Positions 38,952-50,018 of a stretch of DNA of 64,000 bases are shown piece after piece. A program made the translations under genes and the position numbers. Source of the DNA: Hypomesus transpacificus. Taxonomy: Eukaryota > Chordata > Actinopteri > Osmeriformes > Osmeridae. The stretch spans positions 46,001 to 110,000 of the forward strand of contig NW_025813745.1 in assembly GCF_021917145.1 (NCBI RefSeq). The letters run 5' to 3'. Position 1 is the stretch's first letter, and each line of letters starts with the position of its first letter. The notes under the pieces are model-generated. The model searched no databases and was not told where the DNA came from. It saw nothing but the letters and a program-made list of their open reading frames with translations.

Positions 38952-41900
38952 GTAATGGGTGGGGGCAGTGAGCAGGATCAAAGGAATTCCCTCAACAAAC
39001 AACCTTGTTAGGAGAGGCTAACGCAGGGCCAGTGGGTGTCTGTCTGCTCTGGGCCTGCTCACACTGACAGCCAGGAGGAGAGAGCAACTGAAAACTAAGG
39101 AGGACCAAATGAAATGGAGACAGAGCCACATTTTTCCTCCCGCCCTCTCCTTTTCCATCACCGTGTCTGTGGGAGAGGCCGACAAACAGACATGCGAAGG
39201 CCCAGCAGGAGGAAATCACAAAGGAAACACCAATCTCCTCCCCGCGGGTACAACTAATAACGGCCCCCTCCAGCAGAGCCCGAGTCTGTTGGGACACTGC
39301 TCCTCTGTGCCCGCGAGCTCACCCCATCACTAACCTGCCAGACACGATGGTGGACGTCCCAGCTTGAGCTCACCCCATCACTAACCTGCCAGACAAGATG
39401 GTGGACGTCCCAGCTTGAGCTCACCCCATCACTAACCTGCCAGACACGATGGTGGACGTCCCAGCTTGAGCTCACCCCATCACTAACCTGCCAGACACGA
39501 TGGTGGACGTCCCAGCTTGAGGTCACTGCCTCACGCACACCCCTCAAACACTCCCACGCACACGCACACAGACACACACCCAGCTCCTCCTCAGCGGGGG
39601 GGCTGGCCTGTCCTCTCTCCCCCACCCCCAGCTTCCCTTTTGTCGCCTCCCCTCCCCCCCGCTGTTAGACATCTGTCTGGCTGTCCTCTAACCGAGCCCT
39701 CTCATCGCTATCTCTGCCGAGGCCACGGGCTTGGAGCCCATTAAACACCACACACACCATTTCATGTCACTCTGTGGGTATGTGTGAGTGTGCATGCGCC
39801 TGTGTGTGTGTACATCCCAGAGGCACAACTCCTTGATGTCTCAGCGTGTGGCAGCAGAGCACCCCCCTGTGGTCAAAGATGCCATTACACACAGTTCCCC
39901 TTGTAGACCTCGGGGTCTGAATGGGAGCCAGGAGCAGACAGACAGAAGGTGCCTGTGGTACTATGGCTGATTACTCTAGTCATTATCACAAAGTGAGGCA
40001 AATAAAGGTCACTGTGTGTGTGTGTGTGTTCTCCGCGACTGTTGGCACTTGAGTCCCTAAATGGTCGTGTCTTTGAACCCTCCAACCTATGCTCATCGAG
40101 AGCTGACACCTGTGACGTTGACGCAGCGTGCAACTCATCCTTCTGGTTATTTTACCTCCGAGGTCGTAGATGTTCCTGAAAGGGGAAAGGTCAAACGCCG
40201 TGACCACGTCCCTGCCACAGATGTTCCAGACGGAGTTCATCAGCTGCATGAACTTCACCATCTCCTCATCCGACCTGCAACACACACACACACAGACACA
40301 GACACACACACACACACAGACAGACACACGCCCACAACTTTTTAATACACAGTTTCAAGACACATCAACACTCCCCCCGGCCACACTCCCACACACATCT
40401 GCCATTGAGTATGCTGTGTGCCCGCTGGACTGTGGAGGGTTCTGACAGGATGCATAGGGTCAGAGCTGCCAGGGCCCTGAGGAGCCGCTCCAACTAGGCC
40501 GCCACTCTGCTCTGCCACCGGGCGGAACGCAAAAGGAGGAGCACAAAGAGTCTATCACACACACACACACACACTTATCTTTACACATACAGTCAGAGAC
40601 AGCCATGCCGGCCAATACTGCTCTCTGTAAAGCCCTATTTCATATCCTCTTCCCTGTGGCCTCCGTGACAAACAGGACAACAGAGAGAAAGTTTCGGTGA
40701 AAAAGTATGACGATCCTTGAAAACTGCTGACCTGCAGATCACTGAAATGAAAAAAAAACGGGGGGGTCTTTAAATTCAATCTGGGCCTCAAGGCCAGTAG
40801 AGAATCCAACCCCAGCCTCTTTATCTTCCTTTCTCTCTTCTCCAACTCTCTTTCCTGCCCCCTCTCTCCCCGTTTCCACCTCCCTCTCCCCCTCTGCCGA
40901 CTGACCCTGAACAATCGAAAGTAAGGAACTCAAAGATAAAAAGAGAAAGACAGGAAGGGAAATAGAGAGCTACAGAGGTAGACAACGAGCAAGCGAGAGG
41001 GAGACAGACAGAAGAAAAAAGACGTTTTACCTGTACAGGGCTTCAAACAGGTCTTTGGAGTTGACCCCAAATGCCTTCTCATACTGGTTTGTGCCCTCTC
41101 TGAGACATGCCGAGGAGACACAAGACAAACACACAACACACCTGTTTATCATGACCCACCCAAGTCTCTACTATCACCTAATCCGTCGCGTAGATTTGAG
41201 GGCGGGTTGCCAGGTTTTTGAGGGGTTGAGCTGTCTCTCACCTTACAGCGTCGGTCAGGTAGTGCCAGCAGAGGTAGATGGTTCTGGAGTTGTACTGGAC
41301 GGAATGGTAGAGAGACACCGGGCTGGAGCGAGTCAGATACACACGGGACTGTTCCGTGTTACTGTACATCACTGAAGGAGAGGGAGGAGGGCATAAGGTG
41401 AGTGAATGAGTGTGACTGAGTGAGAGATAAGAAAGGAAGGAGTAAATGCGAGTGACCTTGTCCATCTTGTGTGTGGGCAGCGAGCAGTTCCAGTCCTGTG
41501 CAGGCAGACAGCAGTCTCTCGGTCCCATCCAGACTGGCCCCCACAGCCTGCGCTACCTCTCCTGCAGACAGGGGGCGCCCTGAGGTCTGGAGCAGGTCAA
41601 ACACACCCAGCTCACACGCCGCAAACATAGTCTGACAAACACAAGACGTCCGGTTGGAACAGGGTGCATCAATCACTTGATGACTTGCGTCAGGTGCATT
41701 TAAACAGAGGTTGGCAAAAATGATCGCACAGCGTCTCTGAACTCTTCATTCCTAATCAGTCGTTAAAGGTTTGCGATGAATGGGCGCCCCACTGGACAGA
41801 GTGCATTTCATTTGAACTAAGACCCCGACACAGCAGACTCAGACATTTCTGCATGTCTCCCCCCCCCCCCCCCCCCCCCCATCTCCCTTACATTTCATTT

Positions 41901-42096
41901 CCTGTCTACCTCCAATAAACAAATAAAAGACCCAAAGCGTATCTTGAAAAAATACAAAAAAGTTCTGGAAGTTCTCATTTGTGCACGTTACCTTGGAAAC
42001 CAAGAAGCCCTCCATGTAGTCCAAGATCTTCCTGGGGTATTCAGGAGCAGCAGCAGCAGACTCCATGGTGGAAGCCATCCCTGCAGCTTCAGCCAT
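38008..42096 (-). CDS. asmt: asmt, acetylserotonin O-methyltransferase
   Basis: Cytosolic enzyme of the last step of melatonin synthesis: it methylates N-acetylserotonin using S-adenosylmethionine. Minus-strand exons: 41992..42096, 41457..41631, 41242..41371, 41031..41099, 40156..40274, 38698..38838, 38422..38544, 38008..38219. They total 1074 nt, or 357 residues (human 345). The N-terminal dimerisation helices include TMFAACELGVFDLLQTSGRP. The cofactor-binding glycine motif DLGGCSGALA spans the exon 5/6 junction at about 197-206. The catalytic base is in ILHDW (His267, Asp268), and the C-terminus is GKIYDAILAHK as in human. An acidic pair in the substrate region, ALLHED, is kept. Intron 5 carries a (GA)n tract and a 51-bp tandem repeat; intron 7 has (AC)n and (GT)n at its two ends. 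Teleosts also have asmt2; linkage to dhrsx and akap17a, as in human, favours asmt. The ATG at 42096 is preceded only by a GTG in frame. Confidence 0.95.
38860..38950. repeat. (GA)n microsatellite in asmt intron 5
   Basis: About 40 GA units with a few interruptions at the left. On the asmt (minus) strand this is (TC)n located 22 nt upstream of the exon 6 acceptor, so it effectively serves as a very long polypyrimidine tract. Confidence 0.93.
39316..39519. repeat. 51-bp tandem repeat, four copies, asmt intron 5
   Basis: Four head-to-tail copies of a 51-bp unit, each with CACCCCATCACTAACCTGCC and GGTGGACGTCCCAGCTTGA. They are nearly identical; copy two differs by one base (ACAAGATGG for ACACGATGG). 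Because 51 is a multiple of three, an open frame runs through it, but that frame has no family similarity. Confidence 0.93.
41859..41880. repeat. 22-bp poly-C run in asmt intron 1
   Basis: An uninterrupted run of 22 C (poly-G on the asmt strand) lies about 110 bp inside intron 1 from its donor. Confidence 0.95.
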
Positions 42097-42567
42097 CACC
42101 CACCTGAAGATAAACTCCTCCGTGTGACACCGCGAGGACTCGAGATGTGGTCGGGATTCCCTGAGTGAGTACCACCCTCGAATAGAGTTCGATGAGTCGG
42201 CTGCCCAGGATCAGTCGTACCCACGTGTGTGTGTGTGCCAGCCCCAGAGTAGCGTCCCAGACTGGGGGAGTGTAGTAGTAGCACGGCCCACCCAGCGGCT
42301 GGAACATAGACGAGTGGGGTCTAATCCGATTAGAGCCAGATAACCCAGATTACAGCTCAAGGCTCAGGCCAGGGACAAAGGACAGCTCGCAGACACACTG
42401 GTGCCTTATCAAACGCACACAGGTTAGCTTCAGTATGCCATCGGAAGATGTAACTGATTGGGGGAAATATTTCACTTGCGTTACAAATGTCAGACTCCAA
42501 CAATTCAGAGAGAGGTCCACACAGATAAATACAAAAAGAGAATAAAACAGGACAACGTTTTTCTTCC
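42097..42567. other. asmt 5' flank
   Basis: The interval holds the asmt 5' UTR and promoter and reaches the presumed end of akap17a. No exon was recognised. An OTX/CRX-type homeodomain site (TAATCC, as in TCTAATCCGATTAGAG at 42319..42334, an inverted pair) lies 223 bp upstream of the asmt ATG. This fits pineal and retinal expression, but its use is inferred. Confidence 0.4.
42319..42334. promoter_or_regulatory. candidate paired OTX/CRX site upstream of asmt
   Basis: TCTAATCCGATTAGAG is an inverted repeat of TAATC, matching the bicoid-type homeodomain core TAATCC on both strands. OTX5/CRX factors drive pineal genes including ASMT in other vertebrates through such cores. It lies 223 bp from the asmt start codon. 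The motif match is seen; the function is inferred. Confidence 0.45.
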
Positions 42568-44153
42568 TTTATTCAAACATATGAAGTCCCGTCTCCGGCG
42601 TGTATGCATGACATGCAGGAGTCAAAATGGCCAGGTCACAGGTTCACAAACACACACCGACTCAAACGGATCGACAGGCTGATTCGCAGACCGTCAAAGT
42701 CAAAACAGCAGCTTTCAGAAGAGACTGTACTGAAGACACCCTCACATCTCAAGTCTTAAACTGTGGATGAAGAAAAAAAAGAAAAGAAAAGAAGACAACA
42801 TCTCTGTACAGGTCTTCATTGATAAGGCAACCTAACTGAAGCAAGGCAACCTAACTGAAGCAAGGCAACCTAACTGAAGCAAGGCAACCTAACTGAAGCA
42901 AGGCAACCTAACTGAAGCAAGGCAACCTAACTGAAGCAAGGCAACCTAACTGAAGCAAGGCAACCTAACTGAAGCAAGGCAACCTAACTGAAGCAAGGCA
43001 ACCTAACTGAAGCAAGGCAACCTAACTGAAGCAAGGCAACCTAACTGAAGCAAGGCAACCTAACTGAAGCAAGGCAACCTAACTGAAACAAGGCAACCTA
43101 ACTGAAGCAAGGCAACCTAACTGAAGCAAGGCAACCTAACTGAAGCAAGGCAACCTAACTGAAGCAAGGCAACCTAACTGAAGCAAGGCAACCTAACTGA
43201 AGCAAGGCAACCTAACTGAAGCAAGGCAACCTAACTGAAGCAAGGCAACCTAACTGAAGCAAGGCAACCTAACTGAAGCAAGGCAACCTAACTGAAGCAA
43301 GGCAACCTAACTGAAGCAAGGCAACCTAACTGAAGCAAGGCAACCTAACTGAAGCAAACCCCCCATCTTTAACACAGGCAAAAGGCTGAACATCTCAATA
43401 CATCTCAATGGTCACCCTGTCCCATGGTAGGTCAGACGAGAGCAAAGGGGAAGCTGAGATGTGGTATGGTGCGCCATAAGGTGCCATGGATGGAGGCACC
43501 ACTATGTTCAAGGTCAAGGACAATTAGGGACTGATTGTGGCTTATTACTCAGAAACTCTCAATTTTTCTAACCTAAAGTGTCTAATACTGGACTGTACAC
43601 GCTGATCTCAGCAAGCTTTTATTTTAAATGGGTCAGAGCCCAGACTGCTGTGTCTGGGCAGACGTGGGGTAAGCATGATGTTTCAATCCGTTCTTTGGGA
43701 ATTGACATGGGGAAATAACTTGAACCTTCGCTGTTGGCGTGCCGCTTGTGTGGTGCCAAACTCCAACTCCCAGCATTCCCTGTGGACAGCATTGATACCG
43801 AACACAGTCAAACAGCGTTATTCTGCTGTTGTCTCCCATGGTGCAGTCGGACACACAAACCGTTTTCCCAGAACAGTCTTCTGGGTTTCTGGAACAGCAG
43901 TCTATGACCTTCACATTCTATAGGCAGAGGACACGGTGATGGAAACAACCGTCAGGAGCTTGATAGCAGCGAGCCTTCCGAGAGTGGAGAGCTCCTCTCG
44001 ACAAACGAGATCCTAAATCAGCACATCTCTGGCCTGGCTGACCGCTACTCTGCGCAGGGTTTATGTTGAAGCGATGGTTCTCCTGTGGTCGGTGTGTGCA
44101 GGCTGCTGTTTCCATGGTAAGGCGGGCCAGGCCTCTCATCCAGACGGGTTCAG
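42568..44153 (-). other. akap17a: presumed akap17a 3' UTR
   Basis: Downstream of the akap17a stop lie about 800 bp of ordinary sequence, then the 19-bp minisatellite, then a minus-strand AATAAA (TTTATT at 42568..42573). No closer clear signal was noticed. If the transcript uses this site, the minisatellite is transcribed. The extent is inferred. Confidence 0.4.
42824..43357. repeat. 19-bp minisatellite, about 28 near-identical copies
   Basis: The unit GCAAGGCAACCTAACTGAA repeats head-to-tail over 534 bp, about 28 copies. I found a single internal variant (A for G at 43088). Such homogeneity indicates recent expansion. The array ends abruptly at a C run. It lies between the akap17a stop and a candidate akap17a polyadenylation signal. 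Confidence 0.96.
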
Positions 44154-47100
44154 CTAGTGGCGCCTTGAGCGGCTCCTGTCTCGGCTGTAACTCCGACTGC
44201 GGTGCCTGTGCCCTCTCCTGTTGCCGCGGCTACGGCTGCGCCTGTCTCTGCTCCGAGACCTGCTGCTCCGAGAGCTGTGGCTCCTCCCCCCTCGACTGTG
44301 GCTCCTCCCCCCTCGGCTGTGGCTCCTCCCCCCTCGGCTGTGGCTCCTCCTCCTGCTGCTGCTGCTGCTCCGCCTGTCGCGACTGGAGCTCCGGCAGCTC
44401 CGGTGCCGCCCGTGACTCCGCCCCCGGCCGGGGCTCCGCCTATGGCGGCTGGAACTGCGCTCGCGGCTGGGGCTCCGCCTACGGCCGTCCCCCCTTCCCC
44501 TGGCCGGCCGGCCGTGTGCCTCCGCCCCGTCCCTTTCCCTGCTCTGTCTGCCGGGGCCTCTCCGGTTCTCGTCCCCCCCTCGCCGGCTCTCCCGTCCGCT
44601 CCTCTCGTCCCCTCCCGCTCTCCGATCTGCCCCTCTACCCTCCTTCCCCGCTCGCCCGGAGACCTTGGAGCGCTTCGGGGCTTTCGGTCTTTCCCTGCGC
44701 TCCGCCGCGGCCCTGCCTCCATTCACCGGCGGCTGGGGCCCACCGTCCTGGCCGAGGGGCCCGAGGAGCGAGGCCTGCTCCGTGGGCAGCGCCAGGCCCC
44801 GGGGGTCCCCGGGAGTCTGGGCGTCCTCCCCGGCGTTCTTCTTCAGCAGGTTCCCGAGCAGGCGGCCCCTCAGCTCCTTCTCCTTGCGCTGCAGCTCCAG
44901 GGCTCGCCCCTTCTCCGCCTCCACCCGCCGCAGCTCCTCCTCCTGCTTGCGCCGGCAGGCCTCCAGCTGCTGCAGCCGGGCCAGCTCCTCCCTCTGCCGC
45001 CTCTGCTCCGCCCGCTCCCTCTGCTCTCGCTCCGCCCTCTCCTTCTCCTGCTCCTGCTGCTTGAGGGCCTGGGGGGGAGAAACAGGACAACGGATTGAAG
45101 ATGGCTGCGCGGTTAGGGAATCGGGCTATTAATCGGAAGGTTGCCGATTTGATTCCCTGGCCGCGACAAATTATCTGGTGTCCTTGGGCAAGGCACTTCA
45201 CCCTACTTGCCTCGGGGGGGAATGTCCCTGTACTTACTGTAAGTCGCTCTGGATAAGAGCGTCTGCTAAATGACTAAATGTAAATGTAAGATGGGGGGGA
45301 AGTGGAAAATAGGTCTCTCTGTGTGTGTGTGTGTGCACCTTGGCGCGCCCCAGGAGCTCGGCAATGAGGCGGATGGACTCCAGGTTGCGCTGGGCCAGCA
45401 GCAGCCTCCGCTCCTCCATGGCGATCTTCATCTGCAGCCGCCTCTGCTCCTCCTCCTGGAGCTTCTTGGCCTTCTTCTGGCTCCGCTTGTCCTCCCGCTC
45501 CCGCAGCTTCTGCTCGCGCTTGCGCAGGCGCTCCTCCCGCTTCCTCTCCTTCTCCTCCTCCTCCTGCTCCTTCTGCCTCCTGGGGGGGGAAACCGAACGG
45601 AAGAGCTGTCATCGACGACGCCTTCCGCTAAAGCTCGGCTCGAGAACGACGGGCCAGTTCGTACTCCTAGAACCGCATTTGGACCCATTTCTCTCGGATC
45701 TGGGAGGGGGGGGGGGGGGGGGGGGGGAATTGGGGAGGGAGGGCTGGCTCACCCGGTCAAGTGCGTGCACCACATAGGCTAAGGCCTTAACCGCGACAGC
45801 TGGTTTCGAATCTAACCCGAGCCAGTTCCTGCATGTCCTGTCCCCTCTCTCTCCCTTACGTTTCAGGTTGCTCTTTGCTATTTATGTCCACGTGATGCTG
45901 ACATATCCTACATTCACACACCTCTGAAAGATCTAAACAACGGAACACTGAGACTTCCAAAGTTTCATATCATAGAGTAAAAAAAATGTGTCATGTATCT
46001 ATAGCATGCCAAGGTTTTTTGGGCACACAACCTCCGCAGTGTAACTGTGTGATTCCAACAGACTGCTTATCATAAGACCTAATGGGGTTCTTTTGTTTTG
46101 TTTTCATCTCTACATGTCCTCACCTCTCGTCCTCCTTGCGTTTCTCCTCCTCCTCCTTCTCCCGTCGCTTCTGCTCCTCCCTCTGTCTCTCCAGCTCCTG
46201 CAGCTTCATCCTCTCCTGCTGCCTCCTCTTCAGGGACGTCTCGCTCAGGTGCTTGCTGGTGTCAAAGGTCACCTACCGGAAAACAGGAAGGAGAAAGTCA
46301 ATCGGTATCGACGCACCATCTACGAGCGGAGACCTGCATCTAAGTTCCTTGACCTTTTTGTTTTTTTTTGTTTTGCGTGAGGTTTTGGAAGTTGCTGAGA
46401 CGCGGGGTAGGATGCCACCTTCGTTCACCCCAGTCGTGTCACATAACAACCAGAGCAGGGCAACGAGTGAGTGAGGGGGACGGAAGGATTAGGCTACAAT
46501 TCAAGATGTGGGTTCCAACCCGGAAGTCCCCTTCTCGTGACAAATAGAATCAAATGTATTTGTATAGCCCTTTTTACACGCAAGCATGTCACAGAGGGCT
46601 TCGCATACGGTGACACGGTGACACGGTGCGAGTGAACAAACTCGGAAGGGAAACCATCCTGGTCTCTGCAATGATACGACGATCCTGCATCTCCATCTCC
46701 CCCTTTTCCTCTCTCCTTCATTTGTGATGAGGGACTTTGTTCCATGGATTAGTGACTCAGCTCACTGGTTGATCCAGGGATCCGAGAAATGATAATACAG
46801 GCCTGATTCTCATCAGGCTAAAAGCCCCTTGTTACACAAGTGCTGGATAGAACGGCCCTCTCTCACTGACAAAACCACAGTCTCTCCATCTTAAGCCCTC
46901 ACCTCTACCCCATATCGTCTCTCCTACCCAATAGTCAGCAGAACAGCATGCCATTCACCGATAAAGTCTAACTAGCTTTTACCTTTAATGAAACTGATGG
47001 AAATCCAGTTCAACTAGTAACATATCACTGTTTGAGACTATATTTTTGTGTATCGGTGAAAGATAAGCCTGCTTCTTTGGCACTTCTCACTGAACTTCTG

Positions 47101-48094
47101 TTGGAACTGTGCGTGTCCCGTTCTTGAGCTGATCTGCTGCACTTCAACAGAAGTCTACGTGTCTGTGACTGTCTGCGTCTGTGTCAAGGCACTCACTTTA
47201 ATGTTGCAGGCCACAGCTTTGCCATCCTCTCCCTTGAACATGAGCTTCATCCCGCGCAGCGTGTCCATGGCTTTGGCAAAGCCACAGTACTCCTGGTACT
47301 GGACGAAGGCTTCGAAGTTCAGGTGGCCCCCGAAAGAGAAGGTGTTGAAGTTCTTATCCAGCATTTCCTCCCGGTAGGGGTCCAGCATGGGGATGTCTAC
47401 GTTTCGGATGGGTCCGAAGCACTCAAAGACGGCCTGCAACACGGCCTCGACGGGCCGGTCGGGGAGGCCGTCCTTCTGGATGAACCAGCGGCAGGGGAGG
47501 CCCTCCAGGTGGATGGTGTCAGGCCTCTCCCCGGGCATTCTCTCGTTCATGTCCTTTGCGTCACGGAAGAACGAGTCCCAGTCGTGACGGGTGGGGAAGT
47601 CCATCTTGTTTTCCAAGGCGCGCACCTGTGGAGACCACAGAATGAGAATGGTTACAACCCGTTTGTTGGAGCACATTCATTCACAGGGCCAAAACCATTC
47701 TGCTCTTATAATAGTCTCTAGCTGCCCCCCCCCCCCCCCGCCCCGATCCCTGTTCATGCCACACCTTCAATATGTCTGTGAAGCCGCTGAGTTTGATAGT
47801 CTTTCCATCCAGGCGTCCCAGCAGGCTCTTGACCACGCCCTTGTTCTCCACCTCTCCATCAAAGCGGATGAAGTCCATGGTGCTTTTGGAAATCCGCAGA
47901 GCTGAGAACTGCTCTGGAGCCACCATCGCTTTGACTCTCTCCATGACCTCCCAGTTGGAGATGCTCTTTCCAGGCAACTTGAGCTGAGGTAAGGCCACGC
48001 TGACAGTCATCTTGGCAATGGGCTTAAGGTACAGGCTGTACTCCTCGCATAGACACACAGCCTCTGAGGTATCATGGACGATAGTGGTCATCAT
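44154..48094 (-). CDS. akap17a: akap17a, A-kinase anchor protein 17A (XE7, SFRS17A)
   Basis: Nuclear speckle protein that takes part in alternative splicing and tethers protein kinase A. Minus-strand coding exons: 47765..48094, 47197..47625, 46124..46272, 45339..45579, 44154..45068, totalling 2064 nt or 687 residues (human 695). [10 protein letters not shown] and [19 protein letters not shown] open the protein. The RRM-like region carries [35 protein letters not shown] and [12 protein letters not shown] long charged helix with [20 protein letters not shown] follows, then an Arg/Ser-rich C-terminus containing three to four copies of SHSRGGR. Two ATGs are adjacent at the start (48094 and 48091). 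Two acceptors use poly-C tracts (before 45579 and 45068). Intron 4 is nearly all SINE. Long open frames on the opposite strand of the Arg/Ser-rich exon are GC-rich shadows. Confidence 0.96.
44278..44351. repeat. 21-bp coding repeat in the akap17a RS domain
   Basis: GGCTCCTCCCCCCTCGGCTG (with a TGTGG junction) repeats at a 21-bp period about three and a half times. It encodes tandem SHSRGGR heptads in the Arg/Ser-rich tail. Because 21 is a multiple of three, unit gain or loss keeps the frame. Confidence 0.88.
45095..45290 (+). mobile_element. tRNA-derived SINE filling akap17a intron 4
   Basis: Plus-strand copy of the same family as 23814..24032: head GATGGCTGCGCGGTTAGGGA, B box GGTTGCCGATTTGATTCCC, body CCTTGGGCAAGGCACTTCAC, tail CGCTCTGGATAAGAGCGTCT. 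It takes up about 195 of the 270 bp of akap17a intron 4 (45069..45338) and is antisense to that gene. Confidence 0.8.
45705..45727. repeat. G run of about 22 in akap17a intron 3
   Basis: An almost pure G tract (poly-C on the akap17a strand). It is about 125 bp upstream of the exon 4 acceptor. Confidence 0.9.
46541..46672. repeat. probable dispersed repeat in akap17a intron 2
   Basis: The words AATCAAATGTATTTGTATAG and CCCTTTTTACACGCAAGC followed by GTCACAGAGGGCTTCGCAT resemble a widespread teleost dispersed repeat that begins with TTTATTTGTATAGC and CCTTTT. A short internal duplication, GGTGACACGGTGACACGGTG, is visible. I cannot give a family name. Confidence 0.5.
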
Positions 48095-49960
48095 GCCAGC
48101 TTGCTGGCTGAAAGGATGGAGCTGAACAGAAAAGGTGGAGACACAGTTGGTTAGTGTTCATGCTAAACAGCAGAATAAAATGCAGAGCACTACCTAGTAG
48201 ACTTAAAGAAAGTTAGTGGGGGGGGGGGAGTAGATTACTGATCGGCTAGCTCAACGAACTTCAACAAAAAGAAGTTAGAGTAGGTTGCAGAATTGTACTT
48301 CATAATGTAGATACACAATAAAGATACATTGTGAAATGTTATTTTTCCTCTTTATATAATTAGTGTAGGGGGAGCCCTTTCGTCCGTTCGACCACCTTAA
48401 CTAGCTAGTTAGGCTAGTTGGCTACCTAGTTATAAGCTACGTAACGAGGTGGTCTTGGGGAAAAAGTCAAATTAGGACTAATTGTTTAGCTAGCTAATGT
48501 TAACTAAGCTAGCCTGCAGCAAGCTAACAACATTTATGTTAAGACAAATCACATCCCCCAAAATGTTCTAGCTCATTACTTATTGCGCTACTGTAGACTT
48601 GTTTTCACTTGACTTGTTATTTCAAGTTAGGCTAATTAGCTAATAGCACCCAACAACTCACGGAAGCAGCTAGAGCTAGCTATCAGGCTACTAGCTTGGC
48701 TGTTTTGAGTGGATGATGAATTATACAGCTGGCAACAAAAAATAAACCAACCTTATTCGCCACCTGCTAGCTTATTGTTTATAGCTAAATATTGTTAGCT
48801 ATTTGCATTGATCAAATTCAAAAGATGAGCACACAACTTCGACAATCAGGGCACACACTTCACAGAGCCGACAGCCAACCGTTGGACACTTCCTAGTTTG
48901 GTGAACTTTCACCTTGTGACGCAGCCAGCATCTCACCACACTGGCAGTGCAGTGAAAACGCAATCCCACTATCCTTGCCGCCACCTTGCGGCAGTCAACT
49001 GTGCTTGCATAATGCGATTGCACGAATTGAGAGTTGTAATACTAATTGACCAAATAAATTCAAAGCCACATTTTTAAGTTATCATGGCTTTTGAGGCCAG
49101 GCGACATTCATTAACTGACTGGCACCGTTGGATCTCCATGATACATGGTTGATTAAATTTGTAATTAATTAAAGGGCAGTTTAAAACGTTTTAACAATTT
49201 CTCTTTGTAATGGACTATATGGCATATCACCATTTCTGCTCATTTTCCCTGTGTATGTGAACAAGGAGAGAGAGAGTGGGTGAAAGAGACCAGAGACTCT
49301 GAAAGAGACTCTCTTTCTCTCTCTCTGCAATGGTAGGCCTACCCCCAGGCAGAAAAGTTGGCACAGTTTCCCTGAAAAGATGCAGAGGAATTTACATAAT
49401 AGGCATTATTCCCCTCACTGTGTATGTAGGTCAGAGCAGCTATGGAGCCTCTCCTCCACTGAGTTCTGTCACACAGTCAGCCACAAAGCTCTACTCCAGC
49501 CTAGGGGCAATCAGGGGGTTCATAACACTGAACCACTGTGCCCCTGGGTCTCTTTGATGGGGTCCTCAATCTAGAGCAGACAGTTTGGAAAAGTAAAATG
49601 TCTGAGAGGACAGGAGTGGCTGTAGAGAGCCTGTATCTCTGACTACAGGCAGTCCTGTGTCTCGCCCCGGTGATCACAGAACAGGTGCAGAGCGAGAGTT
49701 CACTTGGATCTGAACAGGTGGAGAGCAGCTCTTCACTGACTGCTTGTAGATACAGAATTATTCAATGGACACCCCCATCCTAAGTAATATGATGTTACAG
49801 AGTTGTCACAGGACATTAATAATTTAACAGCAAGAGATGAACAGACAACAAGCTTCACTTTTTTTTCATAGAGTCCGGAATGTTCTGAACTGACCCAAAT
49901 AGTTAAAATGTATATAAGTGGGAGACAACAAACCTGTACTGAGATTTAAGGAACATACCA
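48095..49960. other. akap17a 5' region and flank
   Basis: The akap17a 5' UTR, first intron and promoter should lie here. Acceptor candidates (TTTTCTGTTCAG) sit just upstream of the ATG. A more CpG-containing patch at about 48880..49010 is a plausible promoter. A GCTAGC-rich cluster is listed separately. The remaining stretch to 49960 has a short GA/CT tract near 49265..49325 and ORFs without recognisable similarity. Confidence 0.4.
48385..48800. repeat. GCTAGC/TTAGCTAGC-rich cluster
   Basis: Words such as CTAGCTAG, TTAGCTAGCTAA and GCTAGC recur about 20 or more times over 400 bp, with no strict period. It probably sits in the akap17a 5' UTR intron. It parallels the clusters near znf148 and sept10. 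Confidence 0.6.
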
Positions 49961-50018
49961 TTATAATGATTTAAGCTTAAACAGACTGTACACACACACA
50001 AATAATTTACATACATTT

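Noticed and set aside
39254-39625. 123-codon ORF over the 51-bp repeats
   Set aside because: It exists only because the repeat period is a multiple of three; it lies inside asmt intron 5 and has no recognisable domain.
42824-43357. CRISPR-like array
   Set aside because: Units are directly adjacent with no unique spacers, and the DNA is vertebrate; it is a minisatellite.
44063-45098. Long plus-strand open frames (333 and 298 codons) over the akap17a last exon
   Set aside because: They are GC-rich shadows of the Arg/Ser and Glu/Arg-rich minus-strand exon; products are Pro/Ala or Cys/Ser low-complexity with no family likeness.
49330-49574. 75- and 64-codon plus-strand ORFs between akap17a and sowahc
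   Set aside because: They overlap each other in different frames, lack recognisable motifs and have no splice or upstream support.
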